Shown: positions 47,422 to 56,305 of the stretch, piece by piece | Layout: each line of letters opens with the position of its first letter | Numbering within the stretch: the first letter of the stretch is position 1 | DNA from: Streptomyces sp. WM4235 | GTDB lineage: Bacteria > Actinomycetota > Actinomycetes > Streptomycetales > Streptomycetaceae | Length of the DNA stretch: 64,000 nt | Assembly: GCF_001279725.1 (NCBI RefSeq) | Contig: NZ_LGDE01000260.1 | Coordinates: 1 to 64,000, forward strand | Direction: 5' to 3' | Notes under the pieces: model-generated | The model's input: the letters and a program-made list of their open reading frames with translations, nothing else | Databases searched by the model: none | Told to the model about the DNA's origin: nothing | Made by a program: the position numbers and the translations under genes

Positions 47422-48165
47422 ATGTCCCCTTCCCCCTCCTCTTCCTCCTCCCGCAAGCCCTCCCCGCGCCGGCCCCTGCTGATCGCGGCCGGGGTCGCCA
47501 TCGCCGCCGTCACCCTCGGCCTGGTCTCCTGGCAGGCCACCGCCCCCGAGGAGCGCGGTGACTCGGGCGGCGACGCGGCCTCCGCCCGCCCCGCGCCGCA
47601 GGCCAACCCCGAACTGCTGAAGCTCGCCCGCCGCGACGCCGGCGACAAGCTCGCCGTCGGCCGCGCCGACGCGCCCGTCGTACTGATCGAGTACTCCGAC
47701 TTCAAGTGCGGCTACTGCGGCAAGTTCGCCCGGGACACCGAACCCGAACTGGTGAAGAAGTACGTGGAGGCCGGCACCCTGCGCATCGAGTGGCGCAACT
47801 TCCCCATCTTCGGCGCGGAATCCGAGGCCGCCGCCAAGGCCGCCTGGGCGGCGGGCCGACAGGACCGCTTCGAGCGGTTCCACTCGGCCGCCTACGCGGA
47901 GGGAGCCAAGGAGAAGGGCTTCGGCGAGGCCCGACTCACCGAGCTGGCCCGCGAGGCCGGAGTGCCCGACCTGGAGCGCTTCAAGCGGGACATGGCCGGT
48001 GAGGAGGCCGCCGCGGCGGTGCGCGCCGACCAGCAGGAGGGCTACCGCATCGGCGTCACCTCCACCCCGTCGTTCCTGGTCAACGGGCAGCCCGTGGCCG
48101 GCGCGCAGCCCCTCGACGCCTTCGAGGCCGCCATCGCCCGCGCCGAGGCGGCGGCCCGGAAGTGA
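47422..48165 (+). CDS. DsbA-family membrane-anchored thiol oxidoreductase
   Basis: A 247-aa protein with an uncleaved N-terminal membrane anchor (about 18-36). A thioredoxin-fold DsbA domain carries the redox motif CGYC (Cys96-Cys99) in SDFKCGYCGKF and the cis-Pro loop VTSTPSFLVNG near 210-220. It should form or isomerise disulfides in exported proteins. Its stop overlaps the GTG of the CcdA-like gene (4 nt), so it is probably paired with it for redox cycling. Confidence 0.9.
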   Translation: MSPSPSSSSSRKPSPRRPLLIAAGVAIAAVTLGLVSWQATAPEERGDSGGDAASARPAPQANPELLKLARRDAGDKLAVGRADAPVVLIEYSDFKCGYCGKFARDTEPELVKKYVEAGTLRIEWRNFPIFGAESEAAAKAAWAAGRQDRFERFHSAAYAEGAKEKGFGEARLTELAREAGVPDLERFKRDMAGEEAAAAVRADQQEGYRIGVTSTPSFLVNGQPVAGAQPLDAFEAAIARAEAAARK

Positions 48166-49031
48166 CCGACATCGGATACCTGGCCGCCCTGCTGGGCGGC
48201 CTCCTCGCGCTGCTCAGCCCGTGCAGCGCCCTGCTGCTGCCCGCCTTCTTCGCGTACTCGATCGACTCCACGTCACGGCTGCTGGCCCGCACCGGGATCT
48301 TCTACGCGGGCCTGGCGAGCACCCTCGTACCGCTGGGCGCGGCCGGCTCGTACGCGGGCCGGTTCTTCCACGGAAACCGCGAGACCCTCGTCCTCGTCGG
48401 CGGCTGGCTGATCATCGCGCTCGGGATCGCGCAGATCCTCGGCCTGGGCTTCGCCTCCCGGCGGATCGCGGAGCTCTCCGGACGGATCCGGCCGACCACC
48501 GCGCTGTCGGTGTACGCGCTCGGCGCCGTCTACGGCCTGGCCGGCTTCTGCGCCGGCCCGATCCTCGGCAGCGTGTTGACCGTGGCCGCCGTCAGCGGCA
48601 GCCCGGTCTACGGCGGCCTGCTGCTGGCCGTCTACGCCCTCGGGATGGCCGCGCCGCTGTTCCTGCTGGCCCTGCTGTGGGACCGCTTCGAGCTGGGCCG
48701 CAAGCGCTGGCTGCGCGGCCGGACCATCCGGGTGGGCCCGCTCGGGCTGCACACCACCTCGGTGCTGTCGGGGCTGTTCTTCATCACCCTGGGCGCGCTG
48801 TTCCTGATCTACGACGGGGCGAGCGCGCTGCCCGGACTGCTGGACGTGGACGACTCGTTCGCGGTGGAGCAGCGGGTCCGCTCGATCGCCGACGCGGTAC
48901 CGGACTGGGCGCTGCTCGGCCTGGTCGCCGCCGCCGCGGGGGCGGTCGCCCTGACGCAGTGGCGCCGAACGGTCCGAAGCGCGAAGGACGAGACGCACGT
49001 GAAGGACGCGGCGGAGGCGATGGAGGAGTGA
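48162..49031 (+). CDS. CcdA/DsbD-type membrane electron-transfer protein
   Basis: A 289-aa protein with about six transmembrane helices. The two conserved membrane cysteines are in LLSPCSALLLP (helix 1) and AGFCAGPILGS (helix 4), as in CcdA/DsbD, which pass electrons from cytoplasmic thioredoxin outward. A hydrophilic segment near 210-240 and a cytoplasmic tail end the protein. It is coupled to the DsbA-like gene upstream, so the pair probably works together. Confidence 0.9.
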   Translation: MTDIGYLAALLGGLLALLSPCSALLLPAFFAYSIDSTSRLLARTGIFYAGLASTLVPLGAAGSYAGRFFHGNRETLVLVGGWLIIALGIAQILGLGFASRRIAELSGRIRPTTALSVYALGAVYGLAGFCAGPILGSVLTVAAVSGSPVYGGLLLAVYALGMAAPLFLLALLWDRFELGRKRWLRGRTIRVGPLGLHTTSVLSGLFFITLGALFLIYDGASALPGLLDVDDSFAVEQRVRSIADAVPDWALLGLVAAAAGAVALTQWRRTVRSAKDETHVKDAAEAMEE

Positions 49032-49034
49032 CGC

Positions 49035-49066
49035 AAGAAGGCCCCGTCCGAGGACGGGGCCTTCTT
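49035..49066. terminator. Bidirectional terminator between ccdA-like gene and tRNA-Phe
   Basis: A 15-bp perfect stem AAGAAGGCCCCGTCC over a 2-nt centre is followed by a short T-rich stretch. It separates convergent units. Confidence 0.85.
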
Positions 49067-49071
49067 TCTTG

Positions 49072-49145
49072 TGGCTGGGGCCGGGGTCGAACCGGCGACC
49101 TATCGCTTTTCAGGCGATCGCTCGTACCAACTGAGCTACCCAGCC
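49072..49145 (-). tRNA. tRNA-Phe(GAA)
   Basis: The acceptor stem GGCTGGG pairs with CCCAGCC, the anticodon loop CTGAAAA gives GAA, and the T-loop is TTCGACC. The discriminator is A and no CCA is encoded. It is part of a Phe-Asp-Glu cluster transcribed on the minus strand. Confidence 0.95.
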
Positions 49146-49167
49146 ACGAAACTCTTACGAGCTTCAG

Positions 49168-49241
49168 CGAACCTGACGGGACTTGAACCCGCGACCTCCA
49201 CCTTGACAGGGTGGCGAGCTAACCAACTGCTCCACAGGTCC
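49168..49241 (-). tRNA. tRNA-Asp(GUC), copy 2
   Basis: The 74-nt gene is identical to the tRNA-Asp at 42745-42818 and shares a few flanking bases with it. It is the middle gene of the Phe-Asp-Glu cluster. Confidence 0.95.
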
Positions 49242-49279
49242 TTGCAATGTGCGAGACAAGTCTCGCACACGGTTTTGCG

Positions 49280-49352
49280 TACCCCCAACGGGATTCGAAC
49301 CCGTGCTACCGCCTTGAAAGGGCGGCGTCCTGGGCCACTAGACGATGAGGGC
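49280..49352 (-). tRNA. tRNA-Glu(UUC)
   Basis: The acceptor stem GCCCTCA pairs with TGGGGGT (G-U at 1:72 and 5:68), the anticodon loop CTTTCAA gives TTC, and the T-loop is TTCGAAT. The discriminator is A. It is the first gene of the Phe-Asp-Glu cluster. Confidence 0.94.
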
Positions 49353-49455
49353 TAAAGGCCCGCCGGGCACTTTGCAGCGCGTCGGGGACGTGAGAAGCAT
49401 ATGGGATCCGGGGAGCTATCGCCAAAACGGTTTCCCCCGGAGCGACAATGACGGG

Positions 49456-49806
49456 GTGCTGGAGATGACGCGCGAGGAGTTCGAAGAGCTCGTCGCAGAG
49501 GCCTTGGACCGGATTCCGCCGGAGCTCACGCGGCTGATGGACAACGTGGCGGTCTTCGTCGAGGACGAGCCGCCCGCAGACGATCCGGAGCTCCTCGGGC
49601 TCTACGAGGGGACCCCGCTCACCGACCGCGGCGAGTGGTACGCCGGGGTGCTGCCCGACAGGATCACGATCTACCGCAACCCCACGTTGCGGATGTGCGA
49701 GGACCGGGAGAGCGTGGTCGCGGAGACGGAGGTCACCGTGGTCCACGAGATCGCCCACCACTTCGGGATCGACGACGAGCGACTGCACGCCCTGGGCTAC
49801 GGGTGA
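49456..49806 (+). CDS. Small zincin-type metallopeptidase (Zincin_1)
   Basis: A 116-aa protein starting [24 protein letters not shown]. It carries the zinc motif HEIAHHFG (H-E-x-x-H) in [23 protein letters not shown] at the C-terminus. This is the small metallopeptidase family formerly called DUF1025. The substrate is unknown. The GTG at 49456 is preferred over an ATG at 49465 because family members start with the LEM segment. It precedes two crcB genes, separated from the first by 4 bases. Confidence 0.88.
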   Translation: MLEMTREEFEELVAEALDRIPPELTRLMDNVAVFVEDEPPADDPELLGLYEGTPLTDRGEWYAGVLPDRITIYRNPTLRMCEDRESVVAETEVTVVHEIAHHFGIDDERLHALGYG

Positions 49807-49810
49807 GCCG

Positions 49811-50284
49811 GTGACCGGCACCGACGAGGAGGACGCCGCGTCGATCGACCCCGACGCCGATCCACCCGGGAGCACCGAACCGCGGGGACGCGTCCTCGGG
49901 GCCATCGCGGTCGGCGGGGCGATCGGCGCCTCGGCGCGCCACGGGGCGGCCCTGCTGTGGCCGGCGGACCCCGGGGCCTTTCCCTGGGACACCTTCTGGG
50001 TCAACGTCCTGGGCTGCGCGCTGATCGGCGTGCTCATGGCGGCGGTCGCCGAGGACGGCCGCACCTCGCCGCACCCGCTCCTGCGGCCCTTCCTCGGTAT
50101 CGGGGTGCTCGGCGGCTTCACCACCTTCTCCACCTACGCCCTGGAGTTCTCCGGGCTGCTCGACGAGGGCCTCGTCCCGACCGCGCTGACGTACGCCGGT
50201 CTGACGGTGGTGGCCGCGCTGGGCGCGGTCTGGGCCGGTGCGGCGGTGACCCGGGCGGCGCTGCGGGAACGGGGGCGGGCGTGA
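49811..50284 (+). CDS. crcB: Fluoride efflux channel subunit CrcB, copy 1
   Basis: A 157-aa Fluc/CrcB protein. An acidic N-terminal extension (about 1-26) precedes four transmembrane helices. The family motifs are [11 protein letters not shown] (about 35-45), the pore-lining [11 protein letters not shown] (about 63-73) and [12 protein letters not shown] (about 100-111). Fluoride channels are dual-topology dimers. Its stop overlaps the start of a second crcB, so the two likely form a heterodimer. Confidence 0.94.
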   Translation: MTGTDEEDAASIDPDADPPGSTEPRGRVLGAIAVGGAIGASARHGAALLWPADPGAFPWDTFWVNVLGCALIGVLMAAVAEDGRTSPHPLLRPFLGIGVLGGFTTFSTYALEFSGLLDEGLVPTALTYAGLTVVAALGAVWAGAAVTRAALRERGRA

Positions 50285-50655
50285 ACTGGCTGCTGGTGGT
50301 GGCCGGCGCGGTGGTCGGGGCGCCGCTGCGGTACCTGACGGACCGGGCCGTGCGCGGCCGCCACGACTCGATCTTCCCCTGGGGCACGTTCGTCGTGAAC
50401 GCCGCCGCCTGCCTGGTGTTGGGGGTACTGGCCGGGGCGACGCTGGCCGGTGCGGCCTCCTCGCGGCTCGGCCTGCTGCTCGGCACCGGACTGTGCGGGG
50501 CGCTCAGCACGTACTCGACGTTCTCGTACGAGACCCTGCGACTGCTCGAGCGCGGCGAGCGGTTCCTCGCCGCGGCGAACGTCCTGGCGTCGGTGCTGGT
50601 GGGGCTGGGCGCCGTGCACCTGGGCTCGCAGGTGTCCGGCCGGCTCTTCGGCTGA
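50281..50655 (+). CDS. crcB: Fluoride efflux channel subunit CrcB, copy 2
   Basis: A 124-aa CrcB protein with four transmembrane helices and motifs [12 protein letters not shown] (about 11-22), [12 protein letters not shown] (about 37-48) and [12 protein letters not shown] (about 75-86). It has no N-terminal extension. The GTG start overlaps the upstream crcB stop by 4 nt. Paired small subunits of opposite orientation are known in many Gram-positive bacteria. Confidence 0.94.
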   Translation: MNWLLVVAGAVVGAPLRYLTDRAVRGRHDSIFPWGTFVVNAAACLVLGVLAGATLAGAASSRLGLLLGTGLCGALSTYSTFSYETLRLLERGERFLAAANVLASVLVGLGAVHLGSQVSGRLFG

Positions 50656-50745
50656 GGGCGTGTCTCTTACGGGGTACGGGGAGTTGGGCACATTGACCCG
50701 CTCATGCGGAACACTCCGCTGCTCCCCGTCCCGGAGGTGCCACCC

Positions 50746-51339
50746 GTGCGCCAGTTGTCCGCTTCCCTCCGATTGGCCGTCACCGCGCTCGCGGTGGCGG
50801 CGTCGGCAGGCTGCATGAGCGTCGGCGAGAACGCCGCGAAACCCGGCCCCTCCGCCTCGGTGGACGCCAAGGACGCCGCCGCCTCGGCCGGCGGCACCGT
50901 CTCCGGGCGGGGCTCCGGCGTCCACGGCAACGGCCGCGGCGCGAAGGACGGTACGGGGACCACCCCTGACGGCAAGACCGTCGAGCCGGGCAAGGCCTCC
51001 GGCGCGACCGGGGCCTCACCCAGCCCGGGCGCGCCCGCCAAGCCGGGCGCCCCCTCGCCGTCGGCCGGCCCGGGTGGAGGCGCGGGTGGCCAGGGGCCGC
51101 AGCAGCCGACGGGCGGGGGCTCCGCCGCGGGTGGTGCCGCCGGTTCCGGCGGCTCGGGTTCCGCCGGTACGGGATCGGGGTCGGGATCGGGTTCCGGCGG
51201 TGGCGCGGCCGCCGGTGGGTCCGGAGGGTCGAATCCCACTCCGCCTGTGGTGGAACCCACTCCCGAACCGCCTGTGACACAGCCCACCCCGGAGCCCACT
51301 CCGCCGCAGCCGGAGCCCAGTCCTCCGGTCGTCGGGTAG
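50746..51339 (+). CDS. Gly/Ser/Pro-rich lipoprotein or secreted protein
   Basis: A 197-aa protein from the GTG at 50746. The signal is VRQLSASLRLAVTALAVAASAGC, where SAGC is a weak lipobox. The rest is low complexity: a Lys/Ala/Gly part, a Gly/Ser stretch (GSGSGSGSGGG) and a C-terminal Pro/Thr repeat with PTPEPP and PTPEPT units. It looks like a wall-spanning spacer rather than an enzyme. The start was chosen because GGAGG lies 8 bases before the GTG; an ATG at 50704 is the alternative. Function unknown. Confidence 0.65.
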   Translation: MRQLSASLRLAVTALAVAASAGCMSVGENAAKPGPSASVDAKDAAASAGGTVSGRGSGVHGNGRGAKDGTGTTPDGKTVEPGKASGATGASPSPGAPAKPGAPSPSAGPGGGAGGQGPQQPTGGGSAAGGAAGSGGSGSAGTGSGSGSGSGGGAAAGGSGGSNPTPPVVEPTPEPPVTQPTPEPTPPQPEPSPPVVG

Positions 51340-51605
51340 TCGTATCGGGGAGGTTCGTCGGCGGTTGTCCGGCTCTGTCCTCCGGGGATCGTCGCAGGTC
51401 AGGTGCCTCTTGGGGGGAGCGACTTGCCAGACCCCCAGGAGGGTGCGTATGGTTATAGATCGTTTGATCCCATTGCCCGGCGCCGAATCCGAAGAGCGCC
51501 GTGTGGCGCGTACTCCCTAGCCGTGGCTGACCGCATTGAGGCGGTCGATTTGCGATTCACGGAGTTTGGGCGCGTGCCGAGACTCCGGAAGGTTTCGCAT
51601 TTCGC

Positions 51606-53825
51606 ATGTCCATTTCCAGTTCTGACCGCACCGTCATGCCCGAGAACGACTCGAACGAGATCGTCACCGCCGAGACCCTCGCGGTCACCGAGGCCATCGA
51701 GGCCGCTGAGGCGAACGAGATCATCGAGGCTCTTGAGGCCGACGTGACCGACCAGTCCATCGACGAGGCCGACGAGGCCGACGCCGAACCCACCATCACG
51801 TTCAGCGACCTCGGTCTGCCGGACGGCATCGTGCGCAAGCTCGCCCAGAACGGCGTCACGAGCCCCTTCCCGATCCAGGCCGCGACCATCCCGGACGCCC
51901 TGGCCGGCAAGGACATCCTCGGCCGAGGCCGCACCGGCTCCGGCAAGACCCTCTCCTTCGGTCTGCCGACCCTGGCCTCCCTGGCCGGCGGGCACACCGA
52001 GAAGAAGAAGCCCCGCGCGATCATCCTCACGCCGACCCGTGAGCTCGCGATGCAGGTCGCGGACGCCCTCCAGCCCTACGGCGACGTGCTCGGCCTGAAG
52101 ATGAAGGTCGTCTGCGGCGGTACCTCCATGAGCAACCAGATCTTCGCTCTGGAGCGCGGTGTCGACGTCCTCGTCGCCACCCCCGGCCGACTGCGCGACA
52201 TCATTAACCGCGGTGCCTGCTCCCTGGCGAACGTCCAGGTCGCGGTCCTCGACGAGGCCGACCAGATGGCCGACCTGGGCTTCCTGCCCGAGGTCACCGA
52301 GCTGCTCGACCAGATCCCCGGCGGCGGCCAGCGCATGCTCTTCTCCGCCACCATGGAGAACGAGATCGGCACCCTGGTCAAGCGCTACCTGACGAACCCC
52401 GTCACGCACGAGGTCGACAGCGCGCAGGGCAACGTCACGACCATGACCCACCACGTCCTCGTCGTGAAGCCGAAGGACAAGGCGCCCGTCACGGCCGCGA
52501 TCGCCGCCCGCAAGGGCCGCACGATCATCTTCGTCCGCACCCAGCTGGGCGCCGACCGCATCGCCGAGCAGCTCATCGAGGCCGGCGTGAAGGCCGACGC
52601 GCTGCACGGCGGCATGACGCAGGGCGCCCGTACCCGCGTCCTCGCCGACTTCAAGGACGGCTACGTCAACGCGCTCGTCGCCACCGACGTCGCCGCCCGC
52701 GGCATCCACGTCGACGGCATCGACCTGGTCCTGAACGTGGACCCGGCCGGCGACCACAAGGACTACCTGCACCGCTCGGGCCGTACCGCCCGCGCCGGCA
52801 AGTCCGGTGTCGTCGTGTCGCTGGCGCTCCCGCACCAGCGTCGCCAGATCTTCCGCCTGATGGAGGACGCGGGCGTCGACGCCTCGCGCCACATCGTCCA
52901 GGGCGTCGGCGCCTTCGACCCCGAGGTCGCCGAGATCACCGGCGCGCGTTCGCTGACGCAGGTCCAGGCCGACTCCGCGAACAACGCCGCCAAGCAGGCC
53001 GAGCGTGAGGTCGCCGACCTCACCAAGCAGCTGGAGCGCCTGACCCGCCGCGCCGGCGAGCTGCGCGAGGAGGCCGACCGCCTCGTCGCCCGCTCCGCCC
53101 GCGAGCGTGGCGAGGACCCGGACGCCGCCGTGGCCGAGGTGGTCGAGGCCGCCGAGGCCGAGGTCGCGGCCGCCGTGGCCGAGCCCGTCGTCCAGGAGCG
53201 CACCTTCGAGCGTCGTGACGACCGCGGCAACTTCGAGCGTCGTGACAACCGTCGCGACGACCGCGGTGACCGCGGTGGCGACCGTGGCGGTTTCCGTTCC
53301 GGTGGCGACCGTCGTGACGACAACCGTGGTGGCGGCTTCCGTTCCGGTGGTGACCGTCCGTCCGGTGGCTTCCGTTCCGGTGGCGACCGTCGCGATGACA
53401 ACCGTGGTGGCGGCTTCCGTCGCGACGACCGTCCCTCGGGCGGTTTCAACCGTGACGACCGCGGTGGCGACCGTGGCGGCTTCCGCTCCGGTGGTGACCG
53501 TCCGTCCGGTGGCTTCCGTTCCGGTGGCGACCGTCGCGATGACAACCGTGGTGGCGGCTTCCGTCGCGACGACCGTCCCTCGGGTGGCTTCAACCGTGAC
53601 GACCGCGGTGGCGACCGTGGCGGCTTCCGTCGCGACGACCGCCCCTCCGGTGGCTTCCGCTCCGGTGGCGACCGTCCGTCCGGTGGCTTCCGCTCCGGCG
53701 GCGCCGGCGACCGCCCCTACGGCCGTCGTGACGACAACCGCCCCTCCGGCTCCGGTTCGACCGGCTCGACCGGTTCCTTCGGTGGCCGTCGTGACGACAA
53801 GCCCCGCTGGAAGCGCAACGGCTGA
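51606..53825 (+). CDS. DEAD-box RNA helicase with long RGG-like tail
   Basis: A 739-aa helicase. An acidic N-terminus (1-62, many Glu/Ala) precedes the Q motif (about 84-95), Walker A GSGKT (111-115), DEAD in VLDEADQMADLGF, SAT, and a RecA2 domain ending with HRSGRTARAGKSG. Residues about 455-500 are helical. From about 535 the tail is built of GGFRSGGDRRDDNRGGGF-type repeats with Arg, Gly and Asp, likely an RNA-binding disordered region. A near-perfect 144-bp duplication lies inside it. Such helicases act in cold response and mRNA or ribosome remodelling. The preceding 266 bp hold the promoter and leader. Confidence 0.93.
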   Translation: MSISSSDRTVMPENDSNEIVTAETLAVTEAIEAAEANEIIEALEADVTDQSIDEADEADAEPTITFSDLGLPDGIVRKLAQNGVTSPFPIQAATIPDALAGKDILGRGRTGSGKTLSFGLPTLASLAGGHTEKKKPRAIILTPTRELAMQVADALQPYGDVLGLKMKVVCGGTSMSNQIFALERGVDVLVATPGRLRDIINRGACSLANVQVAVLDEADQMADLGFLPEVTELLDQIPGGGQRMLFSATMENEIGTLVKRYLTNPVTHEVDSAQGNVTTMTHHVLVVKPKDKAPVTAAIAARKGRTIIFVRTQLGADRIAEQLIEAGVKADALHGGMTQGARTRVLADFKDGYVNALVATDVAARGIHVDGIDLVLNVDPAGDHKDYLHRSGRTARAGKSGVVVSLALPHQRRQIFRLMEDAGVDASRHIVQGVGAFDPEVAEITGARSLTQVQADSANNAAKQAEREVADLTKQLERLTRRAGELREEADRLVARSARERGEDPDAAVAEVVEAAEAEVAAAVAEPVVQERTFERRDDRGNFERRDNRRDDRGDRGGDRGGFRSGGDRRDDNRGGGFRSGGDRPSGGFRSGGDRRDDNRGGGFRRDDRPSGGFNRDDRGGDRGGFRSGGDRPSGGFRSGGDRRDDNRGGGFRRDDRPSGGFNRDDRGGDRGGFRRDDRPSGGFRSGGDRPSGGFRSGGAGDRPYGRRDDNRPSGSGSTGSTGSFGGRRDDKPRWKRNG
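53333..53626 (+). repeat. 144-bp tandem duplication in the helicase tail
   Basis: Within the RGG-like coding region, a 144-bp unit (48 codons) beginning TCCGGTGGCTTCCG at 53361 recurs at 53505 with very few substitutions. This is in-frame tandem duplication, expected to vary in copy number between strains. Confidence 0.85.
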
Positions 53826-53845
53826 CGTCTGAGCGTCATCTGACA

Positions 53846-53891
53846 CGGGCTCGGCCCCCACGGCACTCCGGTGCGGTGGGGGCCGAGCCCG
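53846..53891 (+). terminator. Terminator after the DEAD-box helicase
   Basis: A 16-bp perfect stem CGGGCTCGGCCCCCAC / GTGGGGGCCGAGCCCG with a 14-nt loop begins 20 bases after the stop codon. A short T-containing stretch follows. Confidence 0.85.
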
Positions 53892-54036
53892 TTTCCGTTG
53901 CCGTTCCTGGTTCCCGCTTCCCGTTCCCGTGGAGGCCCTCGAAGGCCGCGCGCGCCACGCTGCGGGCCCGGGGCGGCCGTCCGGCACCGGAGCGCCGCGA
54001 CGCGCCAACTGCGCCCGAGAGCACCCGGAAACGACG

Positions 54037-54072
54037 GAGCGCCCCGCCTGGCCGAAACCAGACGGGGCGCTC
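54037..54072 (-). terminator. Terminator of tRNA-Lys
   Basis: A stem GAGCGCCCCG / CGGGGCGCTC with an extended inner CTGG/CCAG pairing lies 39 bases downstream of the tRNA-Lys gene on the minus strand. Confidence 0.75.
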
Positions 54073-54110
54073 TGTGCCAGGTCGGAGGCGTGACCTCCGA
54101 CCGCGAGCTG

Positions 54111-54183
54111 TAGGCCATGTCGGACTCGAACCGACAACCAACGGATTAAAAGTCCGCTGCTCTGCCAATTGAGCTAATGGCCC
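54111..54183 (-). tRNA. tRNA-Lys(UUU)
   Basis: The acceptor stem GGGCCAT pairs with ATGGCCT (G-U at 1:72), the anticodon loop CTTTTAA gives TTT, and the T-loop is TTCGAGT. The discriminator is A and no CCA is encoded. Confidence 0.94.
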
Positions 54184-54518
54184 TCGGCGTGCTCACCCCA
54201 GAGCATAGCCGCAGAGGGGCGCGAGGCCGATCGGGTATCGACCGGAGCGGCCCGGCGGTTTCCCGCCACCGGTGGTCGGCGCCCTTCGCTCGGGCGCGCA
54301 CGCGGCGGATCCACCCGCCTCCGAGCCCTGGTGAGGGCCCGTCCGACCGGCGAGGCGCGCGCTTCCCACTGGCGGGGTGGGCCCCCGCGAGGGCTTCCGA
54401 GGGCCGCCCCGGATCCATTCTTAAGCCCTCTGACCTGCGATGATGCCGTTCCAGGGGGTTCCCGGAGGGTTAATTGGCGGGGGCCATCCCCCACATGACG
54501 TAGAGTTGTGTTTACCGA
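54184..54518. other. Intergenic region between tRNA-Lys and initiator tRNA
   Basis: This 335-bp region contains no supported gene. It holds the divergent promoters of tRNA-Lys and tRNA-fMet. TAGAGT at 54501-54506 is a possible -10 box 12 nt before the initiator tRNA; no matching -35 stood out. Confidence 0.45.
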
Positions 54519-54594
<76 letters not shown>

Positions 54595-54600
54595 CAGTAC

Positions 54601-54634
54601 GAAGGCCCGGTCCCCTCAGGGGGACCGGGCCTTC
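54601..54634 (+). terminator. Terminator of initiator tRNA
   Basis: A 15-bp perfect stem GAAGGCCCGGTCCCC / GGGGACCGGGCCTTC with a 4-nt TCAG loop directly follows the tRNA. Confidence 0.9.
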
Positions 54635-54679
54635 GTCGTTCCCGCACTCCGGCCGCGCCTTCGTTCTCACCCGGCGTCC

Positions 54680-55975
54680 GTGTTTTCGTCACCCGTACGG
54701 CCCCGGCCCGGTCGCCCGCGGACCTTCACGACGCCAGCCTTGAGGGGCGATGCGGCGGTGGCCCGCACCCGTGCGAGGGATCGGGCGGCAGGAGACGGCG
54801 TGGTGGGGCTGGGCCGGCAGGGCGAGGACGCGGGCGCGACCGGTGCCGGGGGCGGCGTGTCCCGGCTGGTGGTCCGGGTGTTGCCGGCGATCCTGATCGC
54901 CTTGGGGTTCGTCTTCGACCTGGTGACCCCGCCGAGTTTCACGGGTTCCCCCTTCTTCTCGGCGGCCCCGCTGATCGCGGCGCCGTTGTTCTCCCTGCGC
55001 ACGACGTTCCTGACGGGCCTGGCCGCCTCCCTCGCGGTCGTCGTGCTGCACGTCCACAACGGCACCAGTGGGCGGGCCGAGTCGGTGACCGAGCTGGCGA
55101 CGGTGGTCACCGTCTCCGGATTGGCGCTCCTGATCAACCGAGTCGTACGGCGCAGCGGCAAGGAACTCGCCTCGGCGCGCGGGATCGCCGAGGCCGCCCA
55201 GCGGGCCGTGCTGCCGACGCCCGCCGATCGGATCGGGGGGTTGCACGTCGCCGCCTCGTACGAGGCGGCGCAGGCGGACGCCTTCATCGGCGGGGACCTG
55301 TACGCCGTCCAGGAGACCCCGTACGGGGTGCGGCTGGTGGTGGGTGACGTGCGCGGCAAGGGGCTGGGCGCGGTGGAGACCGTCGCGGTGGTGCTGGGCG
55401 CCTTCCGGGAGGCGGCGGAGTACGAACCGACGCTGGAGGCGCTCGCGCGGCGGCTGGAGCGCGCGTTGACCCGGGAGGGGACCCGGCGCGACAGTCTGGA
55501 CGCGGTGGAGGGGTTCACGACGTGTGTGCTCGGCGAGGTCCCGAAGGGGTCGGCGGTGCTGCGGCTCGTCAACCGGGGCCACCCCGAGCCGTTGCTGCTG
55601 CACCCCGACGGGGCACTGGTGGTGCTCGCGCCGGCCGTGCGCGCGCTGCCGCTGGGCATGGGCCTGGGCGCGCTCTCGCCCGACCGGGCCGAGGAGTGGC
55701 CGTTCCCCGAGGGCGGCACGCTGCTGCTGTACACGGACGGGTTGACGGAGGCCCGGGACGCGGAGGGGAGGTTCTACGACCCGGCGGGCCGGCTGCGGGG
55801 GAGGGTCTTCCCCGGACCCGACGAACTGCTCGACGCGCTCAACAGCGATGTGCGCCGGCACACGGGCGGCGGGGCGACCGACGACATGGCGTTGCTGGCG
55901 GTGGGCCGCCCGGCGCGGGGGCAGCCGGAGCGTCGGCGGACGGTCCCGGTGGTCAGCCGCGAGGATCCGACGTGA
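54680..55975 (+). CDS. Membrane-bound PP2C-type serine phosphatase (SpoIIE family)
   Basis: A 431-aa protein. The N-terminus is basic, then about three or four transmembrane helices lie between 62 and 155. The C-terminal SpoIIE/RsbU-type phosphatase domain has the metal-binding Asp motifs FIGGDLYAV (about 206-214), VVGDVRGKGLGAVE, LLYTDGLTEARD and GATDDMALLAVG. Such phosphatases dephosphorylate anti-anti-sigma factors and so activate alternative sigma factors. The target is unknown and no anti-sigma gene is adjacent. The GTG at 54680 is the earliest start; a later one near the first helix is possible. Confidence 0.88.
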   Translation: MFSSPVRPRPGRPRTFTTPALRGDAAVARTRARDRAAGDGVVGLGRQGEDAGATGAGGGVSRLVVRVLPAILIALGFVFDLVTPPSFTGSPFFSAAPLIAAPLFSLRTTFLTGLAASLAVVVLHVHNGTSGRAESVTELATVVTVSGLALLINRVVRRSGKELASARGIAEAAQRAVLPTPADRIGGLHVAASYEAAQADAFIGGDLYAVQETPYGVRLVVGDVRGKGLGAVETVAVVLGAFREAAEYEPTLEALARRLERALTREGTRRDSLDAVEGFTTCVLGEVPKGSAVLRLVNRGHPEPLLLHPDGALVVLAPAVRALPLGMGLGALSPDRAEEWPFPEGGTLLLYTDGLTEARDAEGRFYDPAGRLRGRVFPGPDELLDALNSDVRRHTGGGATDDMALLAVGRPARGQPERRRTVPVVSREDPT

Positions 55976-56305
55976 GAGGCCGACGTGAGGGGCCGCGCGA
56001 GGAGCCTGGCGTAACGGTGCGTGTCCGAAGTGGCGCACTCCGTTAAAGCCCTGACGGGCCGTCACTTGGCCACTGTGGCTGAAGTGGTGAGGGTGTGCAC
56101 TGATTTTTGCCCGAGTTGAACACTATTGGGCCCAATGTCCAGGCCAAGGCTGTTCAGGCAGTGGCCGATTGGTGTTAACGATCAATCGCAACAGCTTGGA
56201 ATCACTCCCCCGAGTCTATTACCGTTCGATAACGCAGCGCGGTCGTCCCGGCCGTCGCAAGAGACGGCGCCGCGCGCGTTCCCCTGCTTTGAGGAGTGTG
56301 CCCCC
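55976..56305. other. Upstream region of the M23 endopeptidase
   Basis: This 330-bp region has no supported gene. It contains a perfect 12-bp palindrome ATTGGGCCCAAT at 56125-56136 and AT-richer DNA at 56085-56235, so it is probably a regulated promoter plus leader. I found no convincing c-di-AMP riboswitch motif, although cell-wall hydrolase genes in this genus often have one. Confidence 0.5.
56125..56136. promoter_or_regulatory. 12-bp palindrome upstream of M23 peptidase
   Basis: ATTGGGCCCAAT is a perfect inverted repeat 170 bases before the start of the endopeptidase, within its probable promoter. It could be an operator; no regulator can be named. Confidence 0.3.

Noticed and set aside
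49353..49810. Fluoride riboswitch before the crcB genes
   Set aside because: The crcB genes follow a metallopeptidase gene with only a few bases between, and no crcB-motif pseudoknot sequence was seen upstream.
55976..56305. c-di-AMP (ydaO-type) riboswitch before the M23 endopeptidase
   Set aside because: Such switches precede many wall hydrolase genes, but the conserved sequence blocks could not be recognised here.
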